Assembly: GCF_937958975.1 (NCBI RefSeq) | Contig: NZ_CALGRE010000036.1 | Span: 62,001-126,000 of the forward strand | Length of the DNA: 64,000 nucleotides | From: an uncultured Eubacterium sp. | Lineage (GTDB): Bacteria > Bacillota > Clostridia > Lachnospirales > Lachnospiraceae | Reading direction: 5' to 3' | Shown: one piece after another, positions 1 to 9,502 of the stretch | Numbering within the stretch: position 1 is the stretch's first letter | Layout of the letters: every line of letters begins with the position of its first letter | Program-made: the position numbers and the translations under genes | The notes under the pieces: generated by a model | The model's input: the letters and a program-made list of their open reading frames with translations, nothing else | What the model was told of the DNA's origin: nothing | Database searches by the model: none

Positions 1-3000
1 CCGGTTATATCTTTTGCTTTTACGACCACTTCCACATCATCTGCTCTAAAATTATGCTCCGTAATTGTTATCATTGCAGTCTGCTTTTTATCATAATACT
101 TTCTTCCCTTGACAGTTCGAATCACATTATCTTCGCTGTATTCCACATCTATCGCAGGTCTGGTTTTGTCAATGATTATCTCATTACTTGTATAAGATTT
201 CATCTTATTGTTAGAACGGTCTTTATAATCCATTGTCACAACATAGTGTCCCTCTTTTGCAATTGTTATGGAAGAGGTCCAGTTATCATCTTTCCACTTT
301 TTCCACTTTTCAGCTCTCACCTTTTGTCCGTTAATTTTAATTTCAACATCTTCCGGATAAAAGTTTGCCTCATTGACAGAAAATGTCACAATTGCCTGAC
401 TTTGATAATATAATTTATATTTATTACCTTCTGTCGAATAATTATATTTATCTACTGTCTTCAAAGTTTTTGCATTCACAACATGTTCCGCATTACTAAA
501 GCTTACAGTTCTTGTTGGTGAAATCGTATCCACCACAACCACACGGTGACTGTCCTTATATTCGTCGCTATGATTTCCTGCCTTGTCCGTGACGACTGCT
601 GAAATCTTTCCCCTGTACTGTTTCGCTTCGTCTGCTGTAAGTGTAAACTCAACCGATGATATTTTTTTGTCATAGCTATTCGTAAATTTATCATCTGTAT
701 TTTTTATCGTTCCATTTTCTTTTTCTCTATTGCTACTGCTAACTTCGCTTTCCTTTTCATAATACCAGCTAATATAATCAATTCCTGACGTATCATCTTC
801 TGCTGTTATTTTGACTGTCACGCTTGGATTATAATAACCGAATGTAATCCCCTCAAGAAACTTATCCAACAGAGATTCGCTATATGATACCCTTATTTCC
901 TCTTTAGCGGGTGCTGTTTTATCAATGACAAAGGCTGATACATTGTCCGGAGATACTTCTCCATTATCAAGTAATTCCGTATCCTCCATATCTGCATCGT
1001 ATGTATCTGCCGGATTTCCTCTTAAATCACTATAGTTTATTACAAAATCATACTGTGCATCCGCATCAAAAGTCACCGTAGCAGTATGGATATCTCCTTC
1101 ACTTACCCAGCTTTCTCTATCCTTAAGATATGCTGCATAATCTTTTACACCCACATCCTTTCTTGCAACGTCTTTTGCAAGTACCAATGTCTCCACATCC
1201 TCTGCCCTGAAATTGTGCTCTTCTACAGTAATTTTAGCTGTTCTTGCCTGCGCGTAATACTTTCCATTCACAGCCTCATTATTATCATACACTACAGAAA
1301 TTTTAGGCTTATTGTCATCTATCATAATATAAGGTGACAGATATTCCTTCATCTCATTTGTTGAGCGGTCGGAATATGTCATTAAAATAAGATAATCCCC
1401 ATTTTCTTCTATCTTAATATTTCCTATCCACTTGTCTGTATCCGCAATCTGCTCCCAGTCCAGTTCGTTACTTTTTACAACACGTTCTTCTTCTGTCTCC
1501 ACATTTTTCACCGTGATATGAACATCTTCCGGATAGAAGTTTGCCTCATCAACGGTAATCGTCGCTGTGGCTTCTTCTTTGTAATAGAGCTTATATCTGC
1601 CCTCGCTGCTGTAATCATACGCTTCTACATCTTTCAGTGTATCTGCATCTACTACTCTGTCAGCCTGACTATAGGACACGGTTCTTGTCGGTGCAATCGT
1701 ATCTACAACTACAACATGGGCATTATCATGATATGTTTCACTTAGATTTCCTGCTTTGTCCGTCGCTTCCGCCGAAATCTTCCCCCGGTATTGCTCTGCC
1801 TCCTCCGCCGGAAGCGTAAACTCCACACTTGCTGTTTTATTATCACTACTGTAACTGAATTTCTCATCCGTATTATTTATTGTTTTATCTTCCTTATCCA
1901 CATTTATGCTGCTTGCGCCATCTTCTTTTTCATAATACCAATGAATATTGTCGATTCCCGATATATCATCCTCCGCTGTTATTCGAACTGTAACATCCGG
2001 ATTATAATAACCGAATGTAATCCCCTCAATCAGCTTATCTAACAAGGACTTACTATAAGACACATGAATATTTTTACTATCCGGCGCTGTTTTATCAATG
2101 ACAAAGGCTGATACATTTTTCAGTGATACTTCTCCATTATCCAGTTCCGTATCCTCCATATCTGCATCATATGTATCTGCCGGATTTCCTCTTAAATCAC
2201 TATAGTTTATTACAAAATCATACTGTGCATCCGCATCAAAAGTCACCGTAGCAGTATGGATATCTCCTTCACTTACCCAGCTTTCTCTATCCTTAAGATA
2301 TGCTGCATAATCTTTTACACCCACATCCTTTCTTGCAACGTCTTTTGCAAGTACCAATGTCTCCACATCCTCTGCCCTGAAATTGTGCTCTTCTACAGTA
2401 ATTTTAGCTGTTCTTGCCTGCGCGTAATACTTTCCATTCACAGCCTCATTATTATCATACACTACAGAAATTTTAGGCTTATTGTCATCTATCATAATAT
2501 AAGGTGACAGATATTCCTTCATCTCATTTGTTGAGCGGTCGGAATATGTCATTAAAATAAGATAATCCCCATTTTCTTCTATCTTAATATTTCCTATCCA
2601 CTTGTCTGTATCCGCAATCTGCTCCCAGTCCAGTTCGTTACTTTTTACAACACGTTCTTCTTCTGTCTCCACATTTTTCACCGTGATATGAACATCTTCC
2701 GGATAGAAGTTTGCCTCATCAACGGTAATCGTCGCTGTGGCTTCTTCTTTGTAATAGAGCTTATATCTGCCCTCGCTGCTGTAATCATACGCTTCTACAT
2801 CTTTCAGTGTATCTGCATCTACTACTCTGTCAGCCTGACTATAGGACACGGTTCTTGTCGGTGCAATCGTATCTACAACTACAACATGGGCATTATCATG
2901 ATATGTTTGACTGCAATTTCCTGCTTTGTCCGTCGCTTCCGCCGAAATCTTCCCTCTGTACTGTTTTGCTTCATCTGCTGTAAGTGTAAACTCCACACTT

Positions 3001-6000
3001 GCTGTTTTTTTATCACTACTGCAACTGAATTTCTCATCCGTATTATTTATTGTTTTATCTTCCTTCTCCACATTTATGCTGCTTGCGCCATTTTCTTTTT
3101 CATAATACCAATTGATATAGTCGATTCCGGATGTGTCATCCTCTGCTGTTATTCGAACTGTAACATCCGGATTATAATAACCGAATGTAATCCCCTTAAT
3201 CAGCTTATCTAACAGGGACTCACTATAAGACACATGAATATTCATACTATCAGGTTCTGTCTTATCTACTACGAACTCATCAGAATATGTATCGGCTTCC
3301 TTTCCCGCCAGATTCGTGTATGCAATTGAAAAATAATACTGTGCATCTGTGTCAAAGGTTACCGTTGCCGTATGCTCTGTCTGATTTCCTGACCAGTTCT
3401 CTCTCTCCTTCAAATATGCGTTATAGTCGGACACGATTACATCTTTTCCATCCTTATCTTTTACAATAAAGGAAGGAGAAACCTTCTGTCCTGCAACATC
3501 CTCTGCCACTACAACTGCCTCAACATCATCAGCTCTAAAATCACGGTCTTTAATGGTTATCGTTGCCGTCCTTGATTTCTTATAATACTTTTCATTCTCA
3601 ACCTCTTTATTATCATATTCCACTTCTATTTTAGGCTTTTGTTTATTAATAATAATATTGGGTGATGTATATTCTGTCATTTTATTGGAAGAATAGTCTG
3701 TCCCGGACATAGAAATAACATACTCACCATCCTCATTTATATTGATGACTCCTATCCACTTTTTTGTATCTTCTTTCTGATACCAATTTAGCTCACTTTT
3801 GGATACCTTATATTCCTGATTTGCCCGAACATTTTTAACCCTGACTTCTATGCCATCCGGATAGAAATTTTTTTCATCAACCGTTATCGTTGCTGTAGCT
3901 TTCTCCTTATAATAGAGATTATATTTACTCTCACTGCCGTAATCATATTCTTTTACATCTTCCAAGGTTTCTACATCTACTACTCTTTCAGCCTGACTAT
4001 AAGATACACTCGTTGTTGGCGAAATATTATCAAATACAACAACGTATCCACTATCCTCTGTAGTCGTATCATGTCCTGCACAATCACATGCCTTTATAAT
4101 AATATTCCCTTTTAAATCTTCAACACTCTCCACTCTCAGCGTAATTTCTGCTGATGCTTCCGTGCCGTCTTCCGAATACGTTAAACTCTTTTTATCCAAC
4201 TCCCCTTCCGTCGCTTCCAGTTTCGTTATATGTTCGGTATCATTGCTGTGATATTCCCAGTGCATACTTTCAATTCCCGATAAACTATCTGTCGCCGAAA
4301 TCGTCACTGTTACCGTACTTTGATAATATCCGTATGTGATGTTTTCCCAAAATGTTCCCTTTGGTTCCTCATAATTTATCATCAGATTCTCCGGACCTGT
4401 CTTGTCTATCTTTAAATTACTGCTGTCTATAGTTGTTCCCAGTGTAATCGAGCCATCTTCTTTATCTTTAAGATATATATCAAACCCATTATTTTTACCT
4501 TCATTCTCTACAACAATTTTATCTGAAAAATCTGCATTTAATGCATTTGATTTACCAATGAGATAACCTACTTTGGGTTTGATTGTAATATCACTTCGGT
4601 ACCAGCCATTTTTCGATTCTCCTTCTATTATATATGCGTTTTCCGGACAGATATTTTCTTCGACCTCAACACAATACTCAGAAGCTGCCTCTTCATATCT
4701 TTCACATTTCGCAATGGATGCCTTCACCACAACCATTCCTGTTTTTCCATCTTTAAAGGTAAGCTCTCCACTATTTTGATTAATTTCCGCAATATCCTCC
4801 CCGGATATTATTATATAGCTGACCTCGCCTTTACTGTCTGTCTGACTGCTGAAAGCCTTATTTTTATAAGATATTGTTCCATATTTAATTTTATTCGAAG
4901 CAACATTTTCAAATTGAACCTGCTGTTTCGCTCTTTCAATTGTAATTTTATACTCTGCCTCTGCGGCTGCATATATGTCATCACCTGAATGAATGGCTCT
5001 CACAGTAACAGTGCCGGCCTTTTTTATTTTTAATGTTTCATCCTGAATGTCTGCTACATCCTTGCCCTCTACAATCTCATACTCGACTTCTTGGTTACTG
5101 CTCTCTATGCCAACTACCTTATTGGTATAGGTCAAACCGTTTTCATAAATAAGCGTTTCCGGTTCTTTCTCAAAACGAAAGCCGGACTGTTGTTTTTTTC
5201 CCACTTCAATCGCCACTGACACCGGTTTGCTCTCATTATAGTCATTGTCCCCCTCTCTATAGATAACAATCTGAAATTTTCCGGACCTCTTTATTGTAAG
5301 CCCCGTTCCATCCTTGTTAATCTCCGCTATATTATTTGTTCCTTCTAATTTATTACCGACAATATCATACTCTTCACCAATGCTATAAATATAATTTCCG
5401 CTTCCATCTCCACCCGAAACTTCTAAATTCGGCAATTCAGAACTTTTATCTGCCAACTTGATACTTTCCGGTATTCCTAATTCCAGCTTTGACTGCATTC
5501 CTTTTTCCATATGAAATTCAAGGCTGCTTTCTGCCCCTTCATATTTTTCATCACCGGAATATTTCACTGAAAACACATAATCATTAACTGCAGTTTTCGG
5601 AATTTCAAAAATATATTCACGTCCTGTTCCTGCATCCTTCGTTAATTCAGCAATAATCGAATTGTCACTTTTTACCCGAACCGTATATGTCAGGGTTCCC
5701 GTAGCATCCTGATTTAAGTTGATTACCTGTATGCCCACCTTCTCTATCGGTCTCGTCTGTGTAGTCGATGCACTATCTTTCATTGCAAGCATCATATTGT
5801 CAGACAGAATCTTATTTATGCTAACCTTGACTTCCCGCGTCTCAACTTCAGTACCATTCAATCCCATGACTTTACATGTATAAATACCACTATCTTTCAG
5901 ACTGACATTGTCAATATGTATTGACTGTCCTACAGCGCCTGTGACTTCTTGTCCGTCTCTATACCACCGATAAGTATTTTCATCAGCATTTTTTGCAGAT

Positions 6001-6755
6001 GCACTTAAATTTAATTCATCTCCCACATTTAAAACCACATCTTTAGGTTCTATGGTAAATTCAGCATCCGGATATTTTTTTACTGTAATATGAAGAATAA
6101 CATCTAATAAACTTTCTTCTGAAACTTTAACACCTTCCGGTATCTTCACTTTACCTGAAACATTAAATTTCTGTTCCTCTGATTTACAGTTTACATCATA
6201 TTTTATAGTGCTGTAATCCCATTCAACTTGAGCCACATCATGTTTCTTTGTTGATGTATTTATATGCACACTTACCGGAAGCTTATCTTTCAGTACCTCT
6301 ATTTTCGTTCCATTATCAACAATCAGGCTTTCTAATCCGTCGATGCTTTCTAATATCTCTGTCTCTACTGCCTTTTCTTCCCATCGGGTTTGTTCAAAGT
6401 TGCTTAACTCCACAAGCAGATATTGTCTGCTTTCGCTATTAAAGGTTACTGTTCTCTTCTTTCCATCAATAGTCAGTTCCATTTCAGTTCCGTCTAACTC
6501 TTCCAAAGAATATTTTGTAACCCAAATTCCATCACTATCTGTCATGCCTGTATCCGATAACAAGTTTCCCTCGTCATTATTTGTCAAATAACATTCTATA
6601 TCCGCCATTGGTATTTCTTTTTGAAGTACCTGAATTTTAAAATTATCGTCATTTCCCTCTGCATAGATTTCATGACTCAAAGGACACATACATATAACTA
6701 TTGCAACGGACATAACAAACGCTATTACTTTTTTTAGTTTCTCTCCCATTTTCAT
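1..6755 (-). CDS. Giant secreted Ig-like repeat surface protein (3' end outside window)
   Basis: The minus-strand frame is open from an ATG at 6755 to the window edge, giving more than 2250 residues. Residues 1-33 form a signal peptide (MKMGEKLKKVIAFVMSVAIV, then a hydrophobic stretch ending near AYA-like EIYAEG). Around residues 228-313 there is an Ig fold (WYRDGQ then DSGIYTCKV). Residues about 350-780 look like MBG/Big-type beta domains. From about residue 785 a unit of about 390 residues repeats four times (near 4395-3260, 3259-2090, 2089-925 and 925-1), each with YGYY/FGYYNPDVTVRITAEDD, VVVVDTIAPTRTVSYSQA and ATITVDEANFYPEDV-type segments. The start overlaps the upstream stop by ATGA, so it is translationally coupled and last seen in the Tad/kinase run. 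Likely an extracellular adhesin or fibre; anchoring cannot be judged because the C-terminus is missing. Confidence 0.88.
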   Translation of the reverse strand, partial: MKMGEKLKKVIAFVMSVAIVICMCPLSHEIYAEGNDDNFKIQVLQKEIPMADIECYLTNNDEGNLLSDTGMTDSDGIWVTKYSLEELDGTEMELTIDGKKRTVTFNSESRQYLLVELSNFEQTRWEEKAVETEILESIDGLESLIVDNGTKIEVLKDKLPVSVHINTSTKKHDVAQVEWDYSTIKYDVNCKSEEQKFNVSGKVKIPEGVKVSEESLLDVILHITVKKYPDAEFTIEPKDVVLNVGDELNLSASAKNADENTYRWYRDGQEVTGAVGQSIHIDNVSLKDSGIYTCKVMGLNGTEVETREVKVSINKILSDNMMLAMKDSASTTQTRPIEKVGIQVINLNQDATGTLTYTVRVKSDNSIIAELTKDAGTGREYIFEIPKTAVNDYVFSVKYSGDEKYEGAESSLEFHMEKGMQSKLELGIPESIKLADKSSELPNLEVSGGDGSGNYIYSIGEEYDIVGNKLEGTNNIAEINKDGTGLTIKRSGKFQIVIYREGDNDYNESKPVSVAIEVGKKQQSGFRFEKEPETLIYENGLTYTNKVVGIESSNQEVEYEIVEGKDVADIQDETLKIKKAGTVTVRAIHSGDDIYAAAEAEYKITIERAKQQVQFENVASNKIKYGTISYKNKAFSSQTDSKGEVSYIIISGEDIAEINQNSGELTFKDGKTGMVVVKASIAKCERYEEAASEYCVEVEENICPENAYIIEGESKNGWYRSDITIKPKVGYLIGKSNALNADFSDKIVVENEGKNNGFDIYLKDKEDGSITLGTTIDSSNLKIDKTGPENLMINYEEPKGTFWENITYGYYQSTVTVTISATDSLSGIESMHWEYHSNDTEHITKLEATEGELDKKSLTYSEDGTEASAEITLRVESVEDLKGNIIIKACDCAGHDTTTEDSGYVVVFDNISPTTSVSYSQAERVVDVETLEDVKEYDYGSESKYNLYYKEKATATITVDEKNFYPDGIEVRVKNVRANQEYKVSKSELNWYQKEDTKKWIGVININEDGEYVISMSGTDYSSNKMTEYTSPNIIINKQKPKIEVEYDNKEVENEKYYKKSRTATITIKDRDFRADDVEAVVVAEDVAGQKVSPSFIVKDKDGKDVIVSDYNAYLKERENWSGNQTEHTATVTFDTDAQYYFSIAYTNLAGKEADTYSDEFVVDKTEPDSMNIHVSYSESLLDKLIKGITFGYYNPDVTVRITAEDDTSGIDYINWYYEKENGASSINVEKEDKTINNTDEKFSCSSDKKTASVEFTLTADEAKQYRGKISAEATDKAGNCSQTYHDNAHVVVVDTIAPTRTVSYSQADRVVDADTLKDVEAYDYSSEGRYKLYYKEEATATITVDEANFYPEDVHITVKNVETEEERVVKSNELDWEQIADTDKWIGNIKIEENGDYLILMTYSDRSTNEMKEYLSPYIMIDDNKPKISVVYDNNEAVNGKYYAQARTAKITVEEHNFRAEDVETLVLAKDVARKDVGVKDYAAYLKDRESWVSEGDIHTATVTFDADAQYDFVINYSDLRGNPADTYDADMEDTELDNGEVSLKNVSAFVIDKTAPDSKNIHVSYSKSLLDKLIEGITFGYYNPDVTVRITAEDDISGIDNIHWYYEKEDGASSINVDKEDKTINNTDEKFSYSSDNKTASVEFTLPAEEAEQYRGKISAEATDKAGNLSETYHDNAHVVVVDTIAPTRTVSYSQADRVVDADTLKDVEAYDYSSEGRYKLYYKEEATATITVDEANFYPEDVHITVKNVETEEERVVKSNELDWEQIADTDKWIGNIKIEENGDYLILMTYSDRSTNEMKEYLSPYIMIDDNKPKISVVYDNNEAVNGKYYAQARTAKITVEEHNFRAEDVETLVLAKDVARKDVGVKDYAAYLKDRESWVSEGDIHTATVTFDADAQYDFVINYSDLRGNPADTYDADMEDTELLDNGEVSPDNVSAFVIDKTAPAKEEIRVSYSESLLDKFLEGITFGYYNPSVTVKITAEDDTSGIDYISWYYEKESEVSSSNREKENGTIKNTDDKFTNSYDKKISSVEFTLTADEAKQYRGKISAVVTDKAGNHSDEYKDSHRVVVVDTISPTRTVSFSNAEHVVNAKTLKTVDKYNYSTEGNKYKLYYQSQAIVTFSVNEANFYPEDVEIKINGQKVRAEKWKKWKDDNWTSSITIAKEGHYVVTMDYKDRSNNKMKSYTSNEIIIDKTRPAIDVEYSEDNVIRTVKGRKYYDKKQTAMITITEHNFRADDVEVVVKAKDIT
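1000..1738. repeat. Direct repeat copy A (739 bp, identical to 2170-2908)
   Basis: Reading line by line, this segment matches the segment 1170 bp away base for base. It lies inside the third unit of the giant Ig-like protein. 1170 bp equals 390 codons, so the duplication keeps frame. Bases outside the block diverge quickly (for example 1739-1745 against 2909-2915, and a 3-bp indel near 970). Confidence 0.93.
2170..2908. repeat. Direct repeat copy B (739 bp, identical to 1000-1738)
   Basis: Partner of the block at 1000-1738, in the second 390-residue unit. Perfect identity at the DNA level within otherwise diverged units implies very recent duplication or gene conversion. Confidence 0.93.
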
Positions 6756-7228
6756 TTGTTTTCTCCCTTCCTTATATATTGAATATACTGATAATTTTTT
6801 CCATTCATATAACTATGTAACTGTATCAATAACATTGATAGGGACAACAATAAATACACTGTTGCTTCATTTGCTCTCACAATACAATATATCAATACAA
6901 CAATACAAAGTAACATCAATATATCTATGACAGCCGCTGCCTTACTCGTGCAAAAACAAACCACTCCCGGCGCCCTTTTCACAGTCAGCTCTTTTATTAC
7001 ATCATTTTTTCTTCTTACATTTATATAAAAAAACAATATGTATCCGATAATAAATCCACCCCAGAACATACTTCCGGTAATTATGAATGGTATTCTACTG
7101 CCTGTTTCAATTGCGAATTTACTAGCCAATGGCATAAAAGAAAACGAACACGAAAATACCAATAAACATAAATACATAATATATGACAAGATAATTGTCT
7201 TTCTTCGTTTGATTTTATTTACTCTCAT
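6752..7228 (-). CDS. Small four-helix membrane protein, unknown function
   Basis: A 158-residue protein with about four hydrophobic helices (residues about 12-32, 46-68, 97-117 and 121-139) and short basic loops. I recognise no family. It overlaps its upstream neighbour by 4 bp (ATGA at 7225-7228) and the downstream giant protein by 4 bp, so the three are translationally coupled. Its place between a kinase-linked membrane protein and a giant secreted protein suggests a role in export, membrane anchoring or sensing, but that is inference only. Confidence 0.8.
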   Translation of the reverse strand: MRVNKIKRRKTIILSYIMYLCLLVFSCSFSFMPLASKFAIETGSRIPFIITGSMFWGGFIIGYILFFYINVRRKNDVIKELTVKRAPGVVCFCTSKAAAVIDILMLLCIVVLIYCIVRANEATVYLLLSLSMLLIQLHSYMNGKNYQYIQYIRKGENK

Positions 7229-7761
7229 CTTGAATCAATCCTTTCTGTTGCATGTGTAAATGTAATATCATATTCGATAGAAAATCTATATTTACCTGCA
7301 ATTTTTCCGATATCATCCATCTTTTGTCTGTCTGAAACTGTCGTCACTTTAGGTGTAGACTGTTTCAAAACCGTAGTTTGATTATTTTCTGTGTTTTGAA
7401 GAAGTGTTGTATGATTATCTAACACTTGCGTTTCAGAAGAATGTGATGTCTTTTCTAACTTTTCAGTGCCTGCACTAATATTTGAACTTTCACGAAAAGG
7501 ATACAAATTTCCTGAATTTGAAATCTTATCTGTTACTCTTCCACGTTTCTGATTTACTTCACTGGGTTTATATGCCTTATTCCCTGTTGCCTTATTTCTT
7601 TCTCTAATATCACGAATTGCCTTTTTCGCATTGGAACCTGTTAAATCACCAACTACTCCAATAATTTTAAGCTTAAAAAACAGAAAAACAGACAGCAATA
7701 ACATAAATCCACTCAAGCCTGCGCATATATAACACATCCAGATATATGATTCATAAGTCAT
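7225..7761 (-). CDS. Membrane-anchored protein with TTVL-like motifs, possible kinase substrate
   Basis: A 178-residue protein with one N-terminal membrane helix (about 8-35), a basic stretch (KKAIRDIRERNK) and a long polar linker. Residues 110-132 hold three similar short motifs: ETQVL, TTLL and TTVL. The adjacent FHA protein has two ETTVL motifs, and FHA domains bind phosphothreonine with strong selection at the +3 residue. It is therefore a candidate substrate of the kinase encoded immediately upstream (4-bp gap) and a docking partner for the FHA protein. This is inference from motif and context; no known family was recognised. Confidence 0.75.
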   Translation of the reverse strand: MTYESYIWMCYICAGLSGFMLLLSVFLFFKLKIIGVVGDLTGSNAKKAIRDIRERNKATGNKAYKPSEVNQKRGRVTDKISNSGNLYPFRESSNISAGTEKLEKTSHSSETQVLDNHTTLLQNTENNQTTVLKQSTPKVTTVSDRQKMDDIGKIAGKYRFSIEYDITFTHATERIDSR

Positions 7762-7765
7762 GACT

Positions 7766-9487
7766 CTATCCCTCCTTTTCGCTTTGCTCAGCCGAATACA
7801 GACGCTCCTTAGTTTTCGTTATGTTCTTTAACAATTCGTCTAATATCACTTTTACATCCTCTAATTTCGTTTCTTTTTTAAGTTCTTCTGACTCAACCTT
7901 TACCTGCGATAACACTGTTTCTATCTCATCTTTTTTAACGTTTACTAAAAAATAAGTTGATTTTTCATAAATTGTATTTACAATTTCATCCCACACTAAA
8001 ATTTTTATATCATTCTCTTTCAGTGTCCCTGTTCTCTCTTGCAGTTGTTTTAAATCTTTCCATAAAGCCTGATATGCCTCATACATTTTTTCTGTTCTTT
8101 TTTGGTCCTCATATTTTTTAATTTCAATTCGATTTTGACCGATACTACAATAAATTTTTGCAATAGGATACTTACTTTCCGCCTCCCTGAACCATTCTAC
8201 GGCTTGAGAATACCTCTCCGATATTACTTCATAATCATACCAATATGCGAGACCTATTTCGTTACAGACCTCTGCATATCCATCCGGATTAATTTTTTTT
8301 AATGTTTGAAATGGATAAAGTGTTGTCGAAAACCCTGAAGCATTCTTTGTATCCACTCCTGCACTTAACTGCACAATCGAAGCAGCTTCCGTTTTACTAA
8401 ATGAAAAATCTCCCTCACTACTGCTTAAAAATAGGGAGAGCATTTCGAGATAAGCTTCTGTTTTTTCCGGTTCTATCTTAATTGCATTCATAAACAATTC
8501 CGTTCTTTCTTTTTGAGACAAATCAGGATTATTTGCATTTTCCACCTGAATGCTATAATTTTCACTTTTCTTATTTTGCGCTGATACATATCCGAAAACA
8601 GAGGTTCCTGCCAGCGCAATTGTCAATACGCTTGTTGCGAAAAAACTGATAAGTTTTCTCTTCTGTTTTTTTCTGTATATTTCTCCCATTTCATTATGAT
8701 GCTCTAGTGCATATAACAATTCCGTACAGGACTGGTATCTGTCCTCCGGCTGAGGCTCAGTACATTTGATAATTATTGCATCCAGTCCGGGAGATAATGC
8801 GGGATTCACAGCCCGAACAGACCTGTTACTAATTACATATTTACATGGGTCAATCCCTGTCAGCAGATGATACAATGTAATTCCCAGACAATATATATCG
8901 GTTCTGGCATCTGTTCTTCCAAGTCCACTGCCGATATACTGCTCTGGCGCCGCATAGCCGATGGTTCCAATTCCTGTGGTTTCTCCCAAATCAATTTCAT
9001 ATGTTTTCGCCGTACCAAAGTCTATCAATGTTATATTTCCATCCGGCTTTAACATAATATTTGCCGGTTTCATATCACGATAAATTATCGGTGGATTACA
9101 GGAATGCAAATATCCCAGAGCATCACACAGCTGCTTTGCCCACTCAATCACATATTCCTGTGGCTGTGCGCCATGCTCCTCTAAAGCCTTGTCCAAAGAA
9201 TTTCCCTCTATGTAATCCATTACAATAATAAAACTCTCTTCATCTTCTATAACATCGATGACACTGGGAATATTGGGATGATTCAGACATTTCAATGTAT
9301 CAATTTCCGCTACCAGTCCCTGACGCACCGTATTGAAATCCATTTTGCCATCTTTTCTGATTTCTTTGACTGCCCAGGTTTTATTTGCTTTTTCATTCAG
9401 CGCCATATAAACAACACTCATGCCACCATGACCGATTTCGCTGAGAATCTTATATCTTCCATCAAGAAGTGTCCCTATTTCTAACAT
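7766..9487 (-). CDS. Transmembrane Hanks-type Ser/Thr protein kinase
   Basis: A 573-residue protein. The kinase domain covers about residues 10-265: Gly loop GHGGMSVVY (19-27), catalytic Lys in AVKEI (41), YRDMKPAN with catalytic Asp138 and Lys140, DFG at 156-158 and APE at 180-182. The Arg before the catalytic Asp marks an RD kinase, normally activated by activation-loop phosphorylation. A membrane helix lies at about 279-303, followed by an outer region of about 270 residues that is helical and TPR-like, with no PASTA repeats. This differs from the PrkC/StkP type. It sits next to a PP2C phosphatase and an FHA protein, and likely phosphorylates cytoplasmic tails of proteins in this locus. 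Confidence 0.95.
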   Translation of the reverse strand: MLEIGTLLDGRYKILSEIGHGGMSVVYMALNEKANKTWAVKEIRKDGKMDFNTVRQGLVAEIDTLKCLNHPNIPSVIDVIEDEESFIIVMDYIEGNSLDKALEEHGAQPQEYVIEWAKQLCDALGYLHSCNPPIIYRDMKPANIMLKPDGNITLIDFGTAKTYEIDLGETTGIGTIGYAAPEQYIGSGLGRTDARTDIYCLGITLYHLLTGIDPCKYVISNRSVRAVNPALSPGLDAIIIKCTEPQPEDRYQSCTELLYALEHHNEMGEIYRKKQKRKLISFFATSVLTIALAGTSVFGYVSAQNKKSENYSIQVENANNPDLSQKERTELFMNAIKIEPEKTEAYLEMLSLFLSSSEGDFSFSKTEAASIVQLSAGVDTKNASGFSTTLYPFQTLKKINPDGYAEVCNEIGLAYWYDYEVISERYSQAVEWFREAESKYPIAKIYCSIGQNRIEIKKYEDQKRTEKMYEAYQALWKDLKQLQERTGTLKENDIKILVWDEIVNTIYEKSTYFLVNVKKDEIETVLSQVKVESEELKKETKLEDVKVILDELLKNITKTKERLYSAEQSEKEG

Positions 9488-9502
9488 ACTGCTTTCCCTT
9501 CT

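Noticed and set aside
54..3212. Plus-strand open frames of 60-174 codons over the adhesin region, some duplicated exactly
   Set aside because: They are antisense to the continuous minus-strand frame and repeat only because the DNA repeats; no ribosome sites or protein-like composition.
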